Notes under the pieces: model-generated | Databases searched by the model: none | Seen by the model: the letters and a program-made list of their open reading frames with translations, nothing else | Told to the model about the DNA's origin: nothing | Translations under genes and position numbers: made by a program | Part shown: positions 26,293-35,946 of the stretch, one piece after another | Layout of the letters: the number at the start of each line of letters is the position of its first letter | How positions within the stretch are numbered: the stretch's first letter is position 1 | Source: Eggerthellaceae bacterium | GTDB taxonomy: Bacteria; Actinomycetota; Coriobacteriia; Coriobacteriales; Eggerthellaceae | Direction: 5' to 3' | Assembly (NCBI GenBank): GCA_009782615.1 | Contig: WRIS01000009.1 | Span: 1-64,000 of the forward strand | DNA length: 64,000 nucleotides

Positions 26293-26913
26293 GTGGAACA
26301 GATAGACATCATTTTGGCGAGTGCCAGCCCGCGCCGCAAGCAACTTCTCGAAGATGCGGGGGTGCGTTTTAGGGTGCAGGTTTCTCCTGTTGACGAAACA
26401 CTCGAAACTGATGCGGCAAGCAACCCCGAAGAAGCTGCCAAAAGTCTTGCCGAAAAAAAGGCGGGAGCAACTGTTCAAGAAGTGCTGATGCAAAACCCTC
26501 GAGGCGTAACCGTTGTCATGGGGGCAGACACCATGGTTGTTTTCGAAGGTGAAATATTCGGCAAGCCCCGCAGCCTTTCGGATGGCACGAGGATGTTGCG
26601 TAAGCTATCGGGCAATACTCATCAGGTCATTACCGCAGTTTCGGTGTGGATAATCTCTGTCTCGGAAGATGAAAAGGTTTCGATTGGGCGCAAGACTTTC
26701 GCCGAAACGAGTCTTGTGACCTTCAAATTGCTCAGCGATGAAGAAATAGCCGACTATCTGCGCAGAGGGGAATCTTTCGATAAAGCGGGAGCCTATGCTG
26801 CCCAAGGAGAAGGGGCGAAAATCATCGCAAAAATCGAAGGCGACCTTGATACGGTCATCGGACTTCCCGTCGCGAAACTCTTACAAGAATTCCCCGATTT
26901 GCTCAACACTTAG
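26293..26913 (+). CDS. maf: Maf-family nucleotide pyrophosphatase
   Basis: GTG 26293 follows a strong GGAGG site. The 206-residue protein has the Maf signatures ASASPRRKQLLEDAG, VMGADTMVVFEGEIFGKP and AYAAQGEGAKIIAKIEGD. The family hydrolyses dTTP/UTP or modified nucleotides and has been tied to septum control. The subtype (YhdE- or YceF-like) cannot be fixed by eye. Its place between tilS and hpt is not the usual one, near rodA/mreB. Confidence 0.9.
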   Translation: MEQIDIILASASPRRKQLLEDAGVRFRVQVSPVDETLETDAASNPEEAAKSLAEKKAGATVQEVLMQNPRGVTVVMGADTMVVFEGEIFGKPRSLSDGTRMLRKLSGNTHQVITAVSVWIISVSEDEKVSIGRKTFAETSLVTFKLLSDEEIADYLRRGESFDKAGAYAAQGEGAKIIAKIEGDLDTVIGLPVAKLLQEFPDLLNT

Positions 26914-27044
26914 GCAAACTCACTTCAAAAATGTGAAAATCGCGGGGAAAAGGCGCACAGTGTTACCGTATTGTGGAGTAATGGCGCACACCTAATGTTA
27001 CACTTATTGTTTGTGGTTACAGATAATCGTTGAAAAGGGATAAC

Positions 27045-27596
27045 GTGCATAAGGACATTCAAGACATACTCTTTACCGAAGAGGAAATAGCACAGCGCAT
27101 CGAAGAGATTGGTGCAGACATTACCAAGGAATACGCCGAAGTAATCGCCAAGGGCGAAAGCGTTTTGCTCATATCAGTTTTGCGGGGCGCCGCAATTTTT
27201 ATGGCTGACCTGGCTCGCACGATTGACCTTCCCGTTGAAATGGACTATATGGCAATTTCTTCTTACGGCAATGGAACGAAAAGTTCAGGGGTCGTACGCA
27301 TCTTGAAAGACCTTACTTCAGATATAAAAGGGCAGCACATCATCGTTGTTGAGGACATTCTCGACAGTGGCCTTACCTTGAAGTATCTCTTGAAGAACCT
27401 TGCATCTCGTGAACCTGCTTCGATTGAAGTAGTGACGCTTCTGCGCAAGAAAACCCTGCAGCAGGCAAAAATAAACTGTAAATATATCGGATTCGAATGC
27501 CCCGACCAATTCATCGTTGGCTACGGACTTGATTATGCAGAGCGCTATCGCAACCTGCCCTACATTGGAATTCTGAAATCCGAGGTCTATCACTAG
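27045..27596 (+). CDS. hpt: Hypoxanthine phosphoribosyltransferase
   Basis: GTG 27045 is preferred (AAAAGGGA just before it, product starting MHKDIQDILFTEEEIAQRI as in relatives) over a TTG fifteen bases upstream. The 183-residue enzyme has the PRPP loop HIIVVEDILDSGLTLKYLLKNL and LRGAAIFMADL. It salvages hypoxanthine/guanine to IMP/GMP. The hpt-ftsH order is widely conserved. Confidence 0.93.
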   Translation: MHKDIQDILFTEEEIAQRIEEIGADITKEYAEVIAKGESVLLISVLRGAAIFMADLARTIDLPVEMDYMAISSYGNGTKSSGVVRILKDLTSDIKGQHIIVVEDILDSGLTLKYLLKNLASREPASIEVVTLLRKKTLQQAKINCKYIGFECPDQFIVGYGLDYAERYRNLPYIGILKSEVYH

Positions 27597-27651
27597 GCTT
27601 TGTGCCTCGTGAACAGGCATCGGGTAATTTAGCAAGAAAGACTAAACACTT

Positions 27652-30003
27652 ATGGCTCAACAGAAAAATCCGCAACCGTTTCAAAGGTCGTCTATCGTTC
27701 CTGCTCTCATGATTTTGGTTATTGCCTTTTTCGTGGGCAGCCAGTTTCTCAACATGGCACGGGAGGCGACACCCACCGACACCCTTCTTACCTCGGAATT
27801 TGTGCGTGCCGTGGAACAGGGTCGTGTTTCAAACGTTACCTTCGAAACAGGCTCAGCAGCGGTTTCGGGAAAGTATCTTCCTGAACTGACTTCAGGGTCA
27901 CAAATTGCTGATACGTTCAACGAGTCCTTCGGTGCCCTGAATTCTCAGATAGGAGTTTTGCGCAACGCCGACACGGGAAGAGCGCTGCCAGGCGTGGGCC
28001 TCACCAGCATAGAGACGGCGATTCTTGGAACCGAGCGCAACTATGTTTCAACCTATATCGGATACGATTCGCTTGACCGTCTGATGGCGGCACATCCTGA
28101 AATTCCCTATGAAATTAGCCTGCCGTCTCCTTTCTTGGAGGCGCTGGGGTCGTTTTTGCCCTTCCTTTTGCTGGCGGCATTCCTCATATTTATCTTCTTG
28201 CAAATGCAAAAGGCAAACAATTCGCAGATGTCGTTTGGGAAGGCGAAAGCGAAGAAAAGCATTGAAGAGCGTCCCAACGTAAAATTTGCCGATGTCGCTG
28301 GCGTTGATGAAGCGGTCGAAGAAATGACCGAAATCAAGGATTTCTTGGCAAATCCTGCAAAATATCAAAGCATCGGGGCAAAAATTCCGCGCGGCTGCTT
28401 GTTGGTGGGACCTCCTGGTACGGGTAAAACCTTACTTGCGCGTGCTGTTGCAGGGGAAGCGGGTGTTCCGTTTTTTAGCATATCGGGTTCTGACTTTGTG
28501 GAAATGTTTGTCGGTGTCGGTGCTTCACGCGTGCGTGACCTGTTTCAACAAGCAAAAGATGCCGCGCCCGCCATCATCTTCATTGACGAAATTGATGCCG
28601 TAGGACGGCAACGTGGTGCTGGTCTTGGCGGCGGGCACGATGAACGCGAGCAAACCTTGAATCAGTTGTTGGTGGAAATGGACGGCTTCGACCAAAACGA
28701 TTCCGTGGTCTTGGTTGCCGCTACCAACCGCGCCGATATTCTCGACCCTGCCTTGTTGCGTCCTGGGCGCTTCGACCGCCAAATCGTTGTCGATGTGCCC
28801 GACGTAAAAGGGCGCGAAAAGATACTCAAGGTTCATTCGGAAAACAAACCGCTCGGAAGTGATGTTGATCTCGCAAAGATTGCCAAGCTTACCCCTGGGT
28901 TCACAGGCGCCGATTTGTCAAACCTCATGAACGAAAGTGCCCTGCTCACTGCGCGCCGCGGCAAGAAACTGATTACACAGACCGAAGTCACGGAAAGTAT
29001 GGAACGCGTGATTGCAGGTCCTGAGCGCAAGGGTCGTGTGCTTGACGAAAAAACGAAGAAAACCATTGCTTACCACGAAAGCGGTCATGCCCTGGTGGGA
29101 CACAAACTCGCCCATTCCGACCCTGTTCACAAGATTTCGATTATTTCGCGCGGGCGTGCTTTGGGCTATACGCTTTCTATTCCGCAAGAGGATAAAGTAC
29201 TCAATTCGCTTTCAGAAATGCTTGATGAATTGGCAGTATTCATGGGTGGGCGCGTCGCGGAAGAAATTTTTTGCGACGACATCACCACGGGCGCATCAAA
29301 CGATTTGGAGCGCGCAACAAAGATGGCGCGCGCCATTGTCACTCAGTTTGGCATGAGCAAAGAACTGGGAACGCAGGTTTTCGGACAGCCAAATCACGAA
29401 GTTTTTCTGGGGCGTGACTATGGCAATACGCAGGATTATTCGGAAGAAACCGCAAAGCGCATTGACGTTGAAGTCGCTCGCATCATGAAAGAAGCACACG
29501 GTCGTGCCTACAAGATACTGGATGAACATAAAGACCAAATCGAACTTATGACCAGCGTACTTCTTGAACGCGAAACCGTTGATGGCGAAGCTTGCGATGC
29601 CTTGCTCAATAACACCTGGACTGATTATCTTGCGCACGAAGAAGAAATCATTGCCAAAAAAGAAGCCGAAGAAGCAGCGGCACGCGCAAAAGATGCTGAG
29701 CGCTTGGCGGCTCTCGAAGCCGAACAAAAGACTGTTGAGCAACAGATGCAGCCGCCCGTTTTAGGACAGCAAACAGCACAGCAGTCGTGGCAGCCGCCGC
29801 AACAATGGGCACCTCCGCCACCGATTCCTCCTCAGTCGGGAACACAAACGCAGCAGCCTTCGCAGCCAAATGTTTCGAATAATGCTGACAGCAAGGATTT
29901 CTTCAGCGAACTTGAAAGCAAGTTCCAAGAAGGTCTGCAAGCGCCCGAGCAGCCTACCGAAAAAGATGCGCCCGATGACACAAACGCGCAAGGGCGTGAA
30001 TAA
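27652..30003 (+). CDS. ftsH: ATP-dependent zinc metalloprotease FtsH
   Basis: The 783-residue protein has membrane helices near 16-34 and 160-181 around an extracytoplasmic segment. An AAA module follows (Walker A GPPGTGKT 253-260, Walker [13 protein letters not shown], second region [10 protein letters not shown]). The zinc site is HESGH (475-479). A long C-terminal tail is rich in Ala/Glu, then Pro/Gln ([11 protein letters not shown], near residue 740). The tail is longer than in the about 650-residue E. coli enzyme. It degrades membrane and some soluble proteins at the inner membrane. Its last base is shared with folPK (TAATG). Confidence 0.95.
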   Translation: MAQQKNPQPFQRSSIVPALMILVIAFFVGSQFLNMAREATPTDTLLTSEFVRAVEQGRVSNVTFETGSAAVSGKYLPELTSGSQIADTFNESFGALNSQIGVLRNADTGRALPGVGLTSIETAILGTERNYVSTYIGYDSLDRLMAAHPEIPYEISLPSPFLEALGSFLPFLLLAAFLIFIFLQMQKANNSQMSFGKAKAKKSIEERPNVKFADVAGVDEAVEEMTEIKDFLANPAKYQSIGAKIPRGCLLVGPPGTGKTLLARAVAGEAGVPFFSISGSDFVEMFVGVGASRVRDLFQQAKDAAPAIIFIDEIDAVGRQRGAGLGGGHDEREQTLNQLLVEMDGFDQNDSVVLVAATNRADILDPALLRPGRFDRQIVVDVPDVKGREKILKVHSENKPLGSDVDLAKIAKLTPGFTGADLSNLMNESALLTARRGKKLITQTEVTESMERVIAGPERKGRVLDEKTKKTIAYHESGHALVGHKLAHSDPVHKISIISRGRALGYTLSIPQEDKVLNSLSEMLDELAVFMGGRVAEEIFCDDITTGASNDLERATKMARAIVTQFGMSKELGTQVFGQPNHEVFLGRDYGNTQDYSEETAKRIDVEVARIMKEAHGRAYKILDEHKDQIELMTSVLLERETVDGEACDALLNNTWTDYLAHEEEIIAKKEAEEAAARAKDAERLAALEAEQKTVEQQMQPPVLGQQTAQQSWQPPQQWAPPPPIPPQSGTQTQQPSQPNVSNNADSKDFFSELESKFQEGLQAPEQPTEKDAPDDTNAQGRE

Positions 30004-31343
30004 TGAAGTGGCACTGCGCTTCATACGAATTTGATACAAGAATGCCCATAATCATGGGCATTCTCAATATTACGCCCGATTCTTTTTCGGATGGAGGACG
30101 CTACCAAGACGAAGCGACCGCGCTTGCCTGTGCACGGAACATGGTGAATCAAGGAGCGCAGATAATTGACGTGGGGGGAGAGTCCACCCGTCCTGGTTCA
30201 CGGACGGTTTCTGTCGAAGAAGAGCTTGGTCGCATCATCGACGTTGTGAAAGAGCTTGCCCGCGAAGGCATCTGCGTCAGTGTTGATACGCGCCATGTTT
30301 CGGTAGCGGCGGCGTGTATTGAAGCGGGCGCATCCATCATCAATGACATTTCAGGTTTTCGCGACCCCGCCATGATTGAGCTTGCCGCGCAAAGCAGCGC
30401 AGGGGTGGTGTGCGTGCACATGCAAGGCGAACCGCAAACGATGCAGGAAAACCCTCACTACGATGACGTGGTTGCTGAAGTGCGCACCTATCTGCTTGAC
30501 CGTGCAATTCAGCTTGAAAATTGTGGTGTTGCACATGAACGCATCTGTATCGATCCAGGACCGGGCTTTGGAAAAACAAATCAGCACACCCTTGAACTTG
30601 TTCGCAATTTTCACGAATTTGCTCGCCTAGGTTATCCCGTCATGGCAGCCCTTTCCCGAAAAAGTTATATCGGAGAAGTGTATCACCTTGAAGCACCGCA
30701 AGAGCGCGACGAAGCCTCTGCGACCGAAACGGTGATGGCGTGTGAATTGGGAGCAAGCATTTTGCGCGTTCACAATGTTGCCTGTCAGGTTGCGGCGCTC
30801 AAAGACTTGCGCCCCTATGCTTTGCTGGGGCTTGGCAGCAATCTTGCGCTTGAAGCGCCGAAAAGCGAAGAAACTCTTTCAAACGAAGAACAAGAAGCCA
30901 AAAAGCAAGCTGCAAAAATCGCCCAAATCAACCAAGCGATAAGTTTTCTTTGTACCTTGCCCGATTCTCAGGTGGTTGATGTTTCGAGTCTCTATGAAAG
31001 TGAGCCTGCCTATCTTGTTGACCAAGATTCTTTCATCAACGCCGTGGTTTTGATACGTACAGGACTTCCTCCTAAAGAATTGCTGAAATATCTTCACGCT
31101 ATCGAGAACAGTCTGGGTCGGGTGCGTGAGGTAGAAAATGGTCCGAGAACGTGTGATATCGACATTCTCGATTATCAAAAGTACGTGTGCAACACTGAAG
31201 TGCTTACCTTGCCACATCCGCGGATTTTGGAGAGGGATTTTGTCGTAGCGCCGCTGCTTGAAATTCGCCCCAAGCACATTCTTGCAAACGATGAGGCGGT
31301 CACTGATGCAGCTGCTGTTTTGGGGAAGGCGCGGCGTATTTAG
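30003..31343 (+). CDS. folPK: FolP-FolK fusion (DHPS plus HPPK)
   Basis: The 446-residue protein joins dihydropteroate synthase (residues about 14-275: IMGILNITPDSFSDGG, IIDVGGESTRPGS, INDISG, DPGPGFGKT, ALSRKSYIG) to hydroxymethyl-dihydropterin pyrophosphokinase (about 280-446: LLGLGSN, ENGPRTCDIDILDY, LPHPRILERDFVVAPLLEI). The linker region near 290-310 is Glu/Lys-rich. These are two consecutive folate steps. DHPS is the sulfonamide target. No folB or folE lies next to it. It overlaps ftsH by one base and touches birA. Confidence 0.92.
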   Translation: MKWHCASYEFDTRMPIIMGILNITPDSFSDGGRYQDEATALACARNMVNQGAQIIDVGGESTRPGSRTVSVEEELGRIIDVVKELAREGICVSVDTRHVSVAAACIEAGASIINDISGFRDPAMIELAAQSSAGVVCVHMQGEPQTMQENPHYDDVVAEVRTYLLDRAIQLENCGVAHERICIDPGPGFGKTNQHTLELVRNFHEFARLGYPVMAALSRKSYIGEVYHLEAPQERDEASATETVMACELGASILRVHNVACQVAALKDLRPYALLGLGSNLALEAPKSEETLSNEEQEAKKQAAKIAQINQAISFLCTLPDSQVVDVSSLYESEPAYLVDQDSFINAVVLIRTGLPPKELLKYLHAIENSLGRVREVENGPRTCDIDILDYQKYVCNTEVLTLPHPRILERDFVVAPLLEIRPKHILANDEAVTDAAAVLGKARRI

Positions 31344-32378
31344 ATGGCGAACTTTTCAAAACAGCGCACTTCTACTGAAACCCTTGCTGGGGGTGAACGT
31401 CGGGTGTTCGCGCACTCCGCTTCTGCCGAAGCCCTTGCGGTAGGCGCGGCCGCGGGCGCGTATCCTCGCGTGCGCGTTATTGAAGAGCATCTTTCCCCTC
31501 AAGCTGCCGCTTTTCTCGATATAGATTATTTTGCCGCGCTGCCCTCAACCAACGCAGCAATCAAAGAAGCGATGCGCGAGGGCGGTTCCGAAGGGAAAAC
31601 CGTTATTGCCGCCGTTCAAACCCAAGGCTACGGGCGGCAAGGGCGTCTTTGGTCGTCGTTGTTGGGCGGTATCTACCTGTCGCTGCTGCTGCGCCCTCAA
31701 GACGCAGGAAAACCTCTGCAAGAAATTCCTGCTCTAAGCCTTGTTCTTTCGCTGGCGGTTCGCAGCGCGTTGATGAAACTGGGGTGCAAGGTTCCCGTTT
31801 CCCTGAAATGGCCCAACGACGTTGTTAGCGCGCAAGGCAAGCTGTGCGGTATATCGCTTGAAGCGCAAGACGGAGCGCTTTGTGTGGGCGTTGGTCTCAA
31901 TCTTTTTCGTCCGTGCGAGCCCCAAACCCTTGAAGGGAAGAACATTCCTGCGTATGTTGGAGAGCTCATACCAAGGGAAAAGTTGGCGAAAACACTATCC
32001 TTTGAAGCGGCACCCAAAAGGTCATCTAAAACGCCCTTTGAAGCGTCATCCAAAACATCTTCTGAAGCGTTTACTGAAGTATCGCCTGAGGGCTTAAGTG
32101 TTAGCCAAGTGGCTTTTCTCGAAGAAGCAACGGCAATTTTGCTTTCTGAAATTGTCTGCTTGTATGATACGTGGCTTGAGAAAGGCTTTTCTGTTTTCAG
32201 GCAAGAATACCAAAAACACGCTACCTTGCAAGGGCAATTCGTTAAACTGGTTTCTCAGGCAAACGGGACACTTCACGAAGGAGTGGTCGGCGGCATCGAC
32301 GAAAGAGGCTGTCTTGTCCTAACCGACGCGCAGGGAAACACGACTTTTATACATTCAGGAGAGGTTCATCTGGTATAG
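31344..32378 (+). CDS. birA: Biotin-protein ligase, catalytic form with repeat insertion
   Basis: ATG 31344 directly follows the folPK stop. The first about 55 residues (Ala/Glu-rich) are not conserved and no DNA-binding HTH is visible, so it is a class I ligase without repressor function. Catalytic features: AALPSTNAAIKE, QTQGYGRQGRLWSS, VSLKWPNDVVS, KLCGISLEAQ and VGVGLNL. An insertion of about 30 residues (SSKTPFEASSKTSSEAFTEV), coded by imperfect tandem repeats at about 32005-32085, separates the core from the C-terminal SH3-like part. It biotinylates acyl-CoA carboxylase carriers. bioY lies nearby. Confidence 0.9.
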   Translation: MANFSKQRTSTETLAGGERRVFAHSASAEALAVGAAAGAYPRVRVIEEHLSPQAAAFLDIDYFAALPSTNAAIKEAMREGGSEGKTVIAAVQTQGYGRQGRLWSSLLGGIYLSLLLRPQDAGKPLQEIPALSLVLSLAVRSALMKLGCKVPVSLKWPNDVVSAQGKLCGISLEAQDGALCVGVGLNLFRPCEPQTLEGKNIPAYVGELIPREKLAKTLSFEAAPKRSSKTPFEASSKTSSEAFTEVSPEGLSVSQVAFLEEATAILLSEIVCLYDTWLEKGFSVFRQEYQKHATLQGQFVKLVSQANGTLHEGVVGGIDERGCLVLTDAQGNTTFIHSGEVHLV

Positions 32379-32414
32379 CATATAAGCGCATAAACGAAAG
32401 GCTTCGAACAGCAC

Positions 32415-33944
32415 ATGGCATCTCCAACAGCAAACAAGCTCCCTTTGAGAATCGGTGAAGACAGCACTGGCGCTCCTGTTGGTCATGACCCCAAAAACCC
32501 CAAGCGCGACGAAAAACTTACGCGGATGGGCACGGCGTCCATTCCAAGGCTCATTACGGAATTTGCGATTCCCTCAATTGCAGGGATGTTGGTTAACGGT
32601 GCTTACAACATTATTGCTTCCATCTTCTTAGGGCAGGCAATGGGCGAAATCGGGCTTTCTGCCATGACAGTCGCAAACCCCATCATGATAGTGTTCATCG
32701 CGATTGCCATGTTGGTGGGAGTTGGCGGCAACGCGCTGGCGGCTTTGCGCCTGGGAGAAGGAAAGCGTGTTGATGCAGAAATCAGCCTTGGCAACACCGT
32801 GACCTTGAGCGTTTTTGCTTCAATAGCCATCATCGTGTGTGCCACTATGCCGTTTATCTTGGATAATCTGCTCACTCTTTCAAGCGCAACCGACGAGGTG
32901 CGCCCCTATGCCGCTTCTTTCATCCGTATTATTTCCTTTGGTTTTATCCTGCAGTGCATCGGCCTGGGCGTCAACAACTTCATTCGTACTGCAGGTGCGC
33001 CGAACCGTGCTTTGGTAACCATGGTTTTAGGTGCTCTGACCTGCATAATTTGCAGCTATCTGTTTGTGATTCAATTTAATTGGGGAGTTTCGGGAAGTGC
33101 CTGGGCGATTGTGTGCGGGCAGGCGGTGTCGTGTGCGGCGGTACTTTGGTATTTCATCTTCACGAAAAACGTGCCCTTGCGTTTGCATCTAAGATACATG
33201 AGACCTCAAGCAAAAATCATGAAGATGATTCTTTCTTTAGGCTTAGCCAGCTTTTTTGTCCAGGCGGGCCTGGCAGTTGTCAGCTTCGTCTTGAATTACT
33301 TTTTGGTGGTTTATGGTGCGCAAAGCCCGCTTGGGGCTGATGAAGCGCTTGCTTCTTTCGGGGTGGTGCAGCGCATAGCCATGTTTTGCCTGCTTCCTGT
33401 GCTTGGAGTTGCGGTTGCGATTCAGCCGCTTATCGGGTTTAACTACGGAGCTAGGTTGATAGAACGCGTGCGCAAGACCTTCTGGTATGGGGTTGCGGGT
33501 TCGATAGTCCTTGGAATTTTCATGTGGGGACTTGTTCATCTGTTCCCCTCTATGATTGTGGGAGCCTTTGGTATTGAGCACGAAGAAGTGGCGAACTTCA
33601 CGGTGTTTGCCCTGAAAGTGCAGCTGTTTTTGATGCCGCTGATTGGCTTTCAGGTTATCGGCTCGAACTATTTTCAGGCAACGGGGCAACCCTTGAAATC
33701 AATTCTACTTACCCTGACGCGCCAGATTATTTTCCTCGTGCCGCTTTTGATGATTTTGCCTGAAGTGTTGCCGCGGGTTCTTCCGCAGTTCAATAGTTTA
33801 GAAGCGCTGTGTTTTGGGGCTCCCATAGCCGACTTTCTTTCGATATTTACCACGGGCGTTTTTGTGTTGCTTGAAATGAAACGGCTGGGGAAACTTGAAC
33901 GCGGGGAAGTGAAGGCGAAGTATCTTTCCGCCGATGCGGGGTAA
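32415..33944 (+). CDS. MATE-family multidrug efflux protein
   Basis: The 509-residue protein has an unconserved soluble start of about 45 residues, then twelve hydrophobic helices in two homologous halves. Typical MATE blocks are present: TEFAIPSIAGMLVNGAYNII, ANPIMIVFIAIAMLVGVGGN, FGFILQCIGLGVNNFIRTAG and AIQPLIGFNYGARLIERVRK. These use Na+ or H+ gradients to export cationic drugs or metabolites. Substrate not predictable. A parS site lies just after the gene. Confidence 0.93.
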   Translation: MASPTANKLPLRIGEDSTGAPVGHDPKNPKRDEKLTRMGTASIPRLITEFAIPSIAGMLVNGAYNIIASIFLGQAMGEIGLSAMTVANPIMIVFIAIAMLVGVGGNALAALRLGEGKRVDAEISLGNTVTLSVFASIAIIVCATMPFILDNLLTLSSATDEVRPYAASFIRIISFGFILQCIGLGVNNFIRTAGAPNRALVTMVLGALTCIICSYLFVIQFNWGVSGSAWAIVCGQAVSCAAVLWYFIFTKNVPLRLHLRYMRPQAKIMKMILSLGLASFFVQAGLAVVSFVLNYFLVVYGAQSPLGADEALASFGVVQRIAMFCLLPVLGVAVAIQPLIGFNYGARLIERVRKTFWYGVAGSIVLGIFMWGLVHLFPSMIVGAFGIEHEEVANFTVFALKVQLFLMPLIGFQVIGSNYFQATGQPLKSILLTLTRQIIFLVPLLMILPEVLPRVLPQFNSLEALCFGAPIADFLSIFTTGVFVLLEMKRLGKLERGEVKAKYLSADAG

Positions 33945-33969
33945 TGATAGGGGAGCAAAAGCGTACAAA

Positions 33970-33985
33970 TGTTTCACGTGAAACA
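33970..33985. promoter_or_regulatory. parS centromere site
   Basis: TGTTTCACGTGAAACA is a perfect 16-bp palindrome identical to the consensus parS bound by ParB/Spo0J. It lies between the MATE pump and bioY. Such sites are concentrated around the chromosome origin and load ParB-SMC, so this part of the window may be origin-proximal. No parA or parB gene is present in the window. Confidence 0.9.
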
Positions 33986-34068
33986 TTGCCGCCTTTGCGA
34001 AGAACGAGCGTGGCGAACGAAAAGGATAAAACCACAGGTCAAGATCGCAATGCCGAGGAGCTGTGCTG

Positions 34069-34740
34069 ATGAACGAAAAGCAGGGGAAAGGGAATAAAAC
34101 GACTATGACTCAAACGAAATCACGCTTATCTTCACGCACACAAACTGCCGTATTTTGCGGTTTGACGATTGCGCTTATCACGGTTTCTGCCTGGATATCT
34201 ATTCCTATTTGGGTGATTCCCGTTACCTTGCAAACTTTCGTTTTGATTTTCGCGCTACTCTTCTTAACGCCGCGCCAATACCTTTTGTCGTATGTGACCT
34301 ATTTGTTTTTGGGCGCTATCGGGTTGCCCGTTTTTTCTTCGATGCGCGGCGGCTTAGGCGTAATCGCTGGACCAACGGGCGGTTTTCTGTGGGGCTTTTT
34401 GCTCGGTGCTTTTTGCGTCTTTTTGTTTTTGTGGGCGTTCAGAACAAGGCAAAAGAACGTCGCACCATCATCTGAGCAGGGATTTATTGACACGCAGCCG
34501 ATTAAGCACTTGAGCGGGAAACGCGGTTTTGGTATTGCTTTGACGGCAGCCCTTATTTTTTTGGCAGTTATGTATCTCTGTGGCTGGCTTCAGCTTATCT
34601 TCATCACGGGCATGAGCCCTCAAGCTGCTTTTGCTACGGGAGTTGCGCCGTTTGCCCTTATCGACGTCATCAAGGCGTTTCTTGCAATCTTTACGGCCCG
34701 TGCAGTTGCGCGCGCCGTGGTCGTTCGTTCGCCTCAATAA
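34069..34740 (+). CDS. bioY: Biotin transporter BioY
   Basis: ATG 34069 lies eight bases after GAGGAG; a GTG at 34063 is too close. The 223-residue membrane protein has six helices and BioY blocks: TLQTFVLIFALLFLTPRQ, YLFLGAIGLPVFSSMRGGLG, GPTGGFLWGFLLGAF and GVAPFALIDVIKAFLAIFTA. It has a central hydrophilic insertion of about 30 residues (NVAPSSEQGFIDTQPIKHLS), longer than usual. It is the S-component for biotin of ECF transporters or acts alone. No ECF ATPase genes are adjacent. Confidence 0.92.
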   Translation: MNEKQGKGNKTTMTQTKSRLSSRTQTAVFCGLTIALITVSAWISIPIWVIPVTLQTFVLIFALLFLTPRQYLLSYVTYLFLGAIGLPVFSSMRGGLGVIAGPTGGFLWGFLLGAFCVFLFLWAFRTRQKNVAPSSEQGFIDTQPIKHLSGKRGFGIALTAALIFLAVMYLCGWLQLIFITGMSPQAAFATGVAPFALIDVIKAFLAIFTARAVARAVVVRSPQ

Positions 34741-34744
34741 AGGG

Positions 34745-34862
34745 AAAGGGATTCGCTCAAGGGATTCGCTTCTGCTGTTTACTTCCGTTCTTTGCTCAAG
34801 GGCTCGGCTCAAGGGATTCGCTCAAGGGATTCGCTTAAGGGATTCACTTAGGGGATTTGCTC
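34745..34862. repeat. 13-bp tandem repeats between bioY and histidine kinase stop
   Basis: Units of the type CAAGGGATTCGCT recur seven or eight times (34745-34770 and 34797-34862) with single-base variants. The block runs right up to the histidine kinase stop codon (34861-34863 on the minus strand). Confidence 0.85.
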
Positions 34863-35841
34863 ACGTTCGAAGGGCGGGAAGAGCAACGATAAAACACGCG
34901 CCCCCTTCAGGCAAATTAAACGCCTCAACCGTGCCGTCGTGGGCTTCAACAATAGATTTCACAATGGGCAAACCCAGCCCCGCACCACCCGTATTGCGGC
35001 TACGCGAAGCATCGGTGCGATAGAAGCGATCAAACAAAAGCCGCGGGTCGGTGTCGCCAAAACCTTCGCCATCATCTTTCACCGTGATGATGGATTTTCC
35101 CTTCATGCCGAACAGTTCAATCGTGATGTGTCCGTCGGGGGGCGTGAAACGGCTTGCGTTATCAACGAGGTTCGAAATAACCTGTTTCAAGCGGTCGGCG
35201 CTCCCTAAAACATCAGGCGCTGCACCAACAATCTGGGCATTTGCCTTGCGCTCATGAAGGGTGGGCGCAAGGATGTCGAGAACTTCGCGTGCTAGGTCAT
35301 GAAGGTTGATGCGCTCTAATCGAGTGGGAAGCACGTCGTTTTCGATTTGCTGCAAAGTCAACAGGTCGTTGGTGAGCCTGCCTAAGCGTTCACTTTCGTT
35401 GATGATAATGGTGCAAAACTTATCATGGAGCTCAGGCGGCAAATCAGGGTCAAGGAGCATTTCAGCATTGCCGTGAATAGCCGTAAGCGGGGTGCGCAAT
35501 TCATGGGCGACATCGCTTACAAAAGCGGTTCGCCGATTTTCCTTGACAACCCAATTCGTTTGCTGGACTTTCGCCACTTCAGCAAGTTCCTCAAAATTTT
35601 TCGCAAGCTGGTCTGCTTCATGAAGCTGACCTTTTGCGGGAAAGTGCATGGGGGAATTGCTGTCGATGAAAGCGCGCGTTGCCCGTTCGAGGACACGCAG
35701 CGGCTCGGTGAAGAAATGCCCCCCCACCAAGCTAAGAACAAGTACGATAAGCGCCGCAGGAATCAAAAGGAGAAGCATGCGTGAGGAAGCATCTAAAAAG
35801 AGGATAGAAATTACTATGATTACAAGACCTGCAAAAAGCAT
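34861..35841 (-). CDS. Sensor histidine kinase
   Basis: The frame contains two N-terminal membrane helices, a HAMP-like linker, HisKA (VSDVAHELRTPLTAIHGNAE with the phospho-acceptor His) and HATPase (LVDNASRFTPPDG, DDGEGFG, GGAGLGLPIVKSIVEAHDG). The ATG at 35841 falls inside the first membrane helix and has no ribosome site. The frame continues upstream as RTLKRIETYFAFLATLL without any ATG, GTG or TTG before the regulator's stop. GAGGTAGG (35897-35890) lies 3 bases before a CTG (35886) and 12 before an ATT (35877), so a non-canonical start is likely. It pairs with the OmpR-type regulator upstream; signal unknown. Confidence 0.87.
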   Translation of the reverse strand: MLFAGLVIIVISILFLDASSRMLLLLIPAALIVLVLSLVGGHFFTEPLRVLERATRAFIDSNSPMHFPAKGQLHEADQLAKNFEELAEVAKVQQTNWVVKENRRTAFVSDVAHELRTPLTAIHGNAEMLLDPDLPPELHDKFCTIIINESERLGRLTNDLLTLQQIENDVLPTRLERINLHDLAREVLDILAPTLHERKANAQIVGAAPDVLGSADRLKQVISNLVDNASRFTPPDGHITIELFGMKGKSIITVKDDGEGFGDTDPRLLFDRFYRTDASRSRNTGGAGLGLPIVKSIVEAHDGTVEAFNLPEGGACFIVALPALRT

Positions 35842-35946
35842 AAGCAGGGTAGCAAGGAAAGCAAAATATGTCTCAATCCTTTTCAGCGTCCTACCTCGTT
35901 GTTCGGTCGTTGAGTAAGTCGGTTGGCTTGATGGGGCAAAAGCGCG

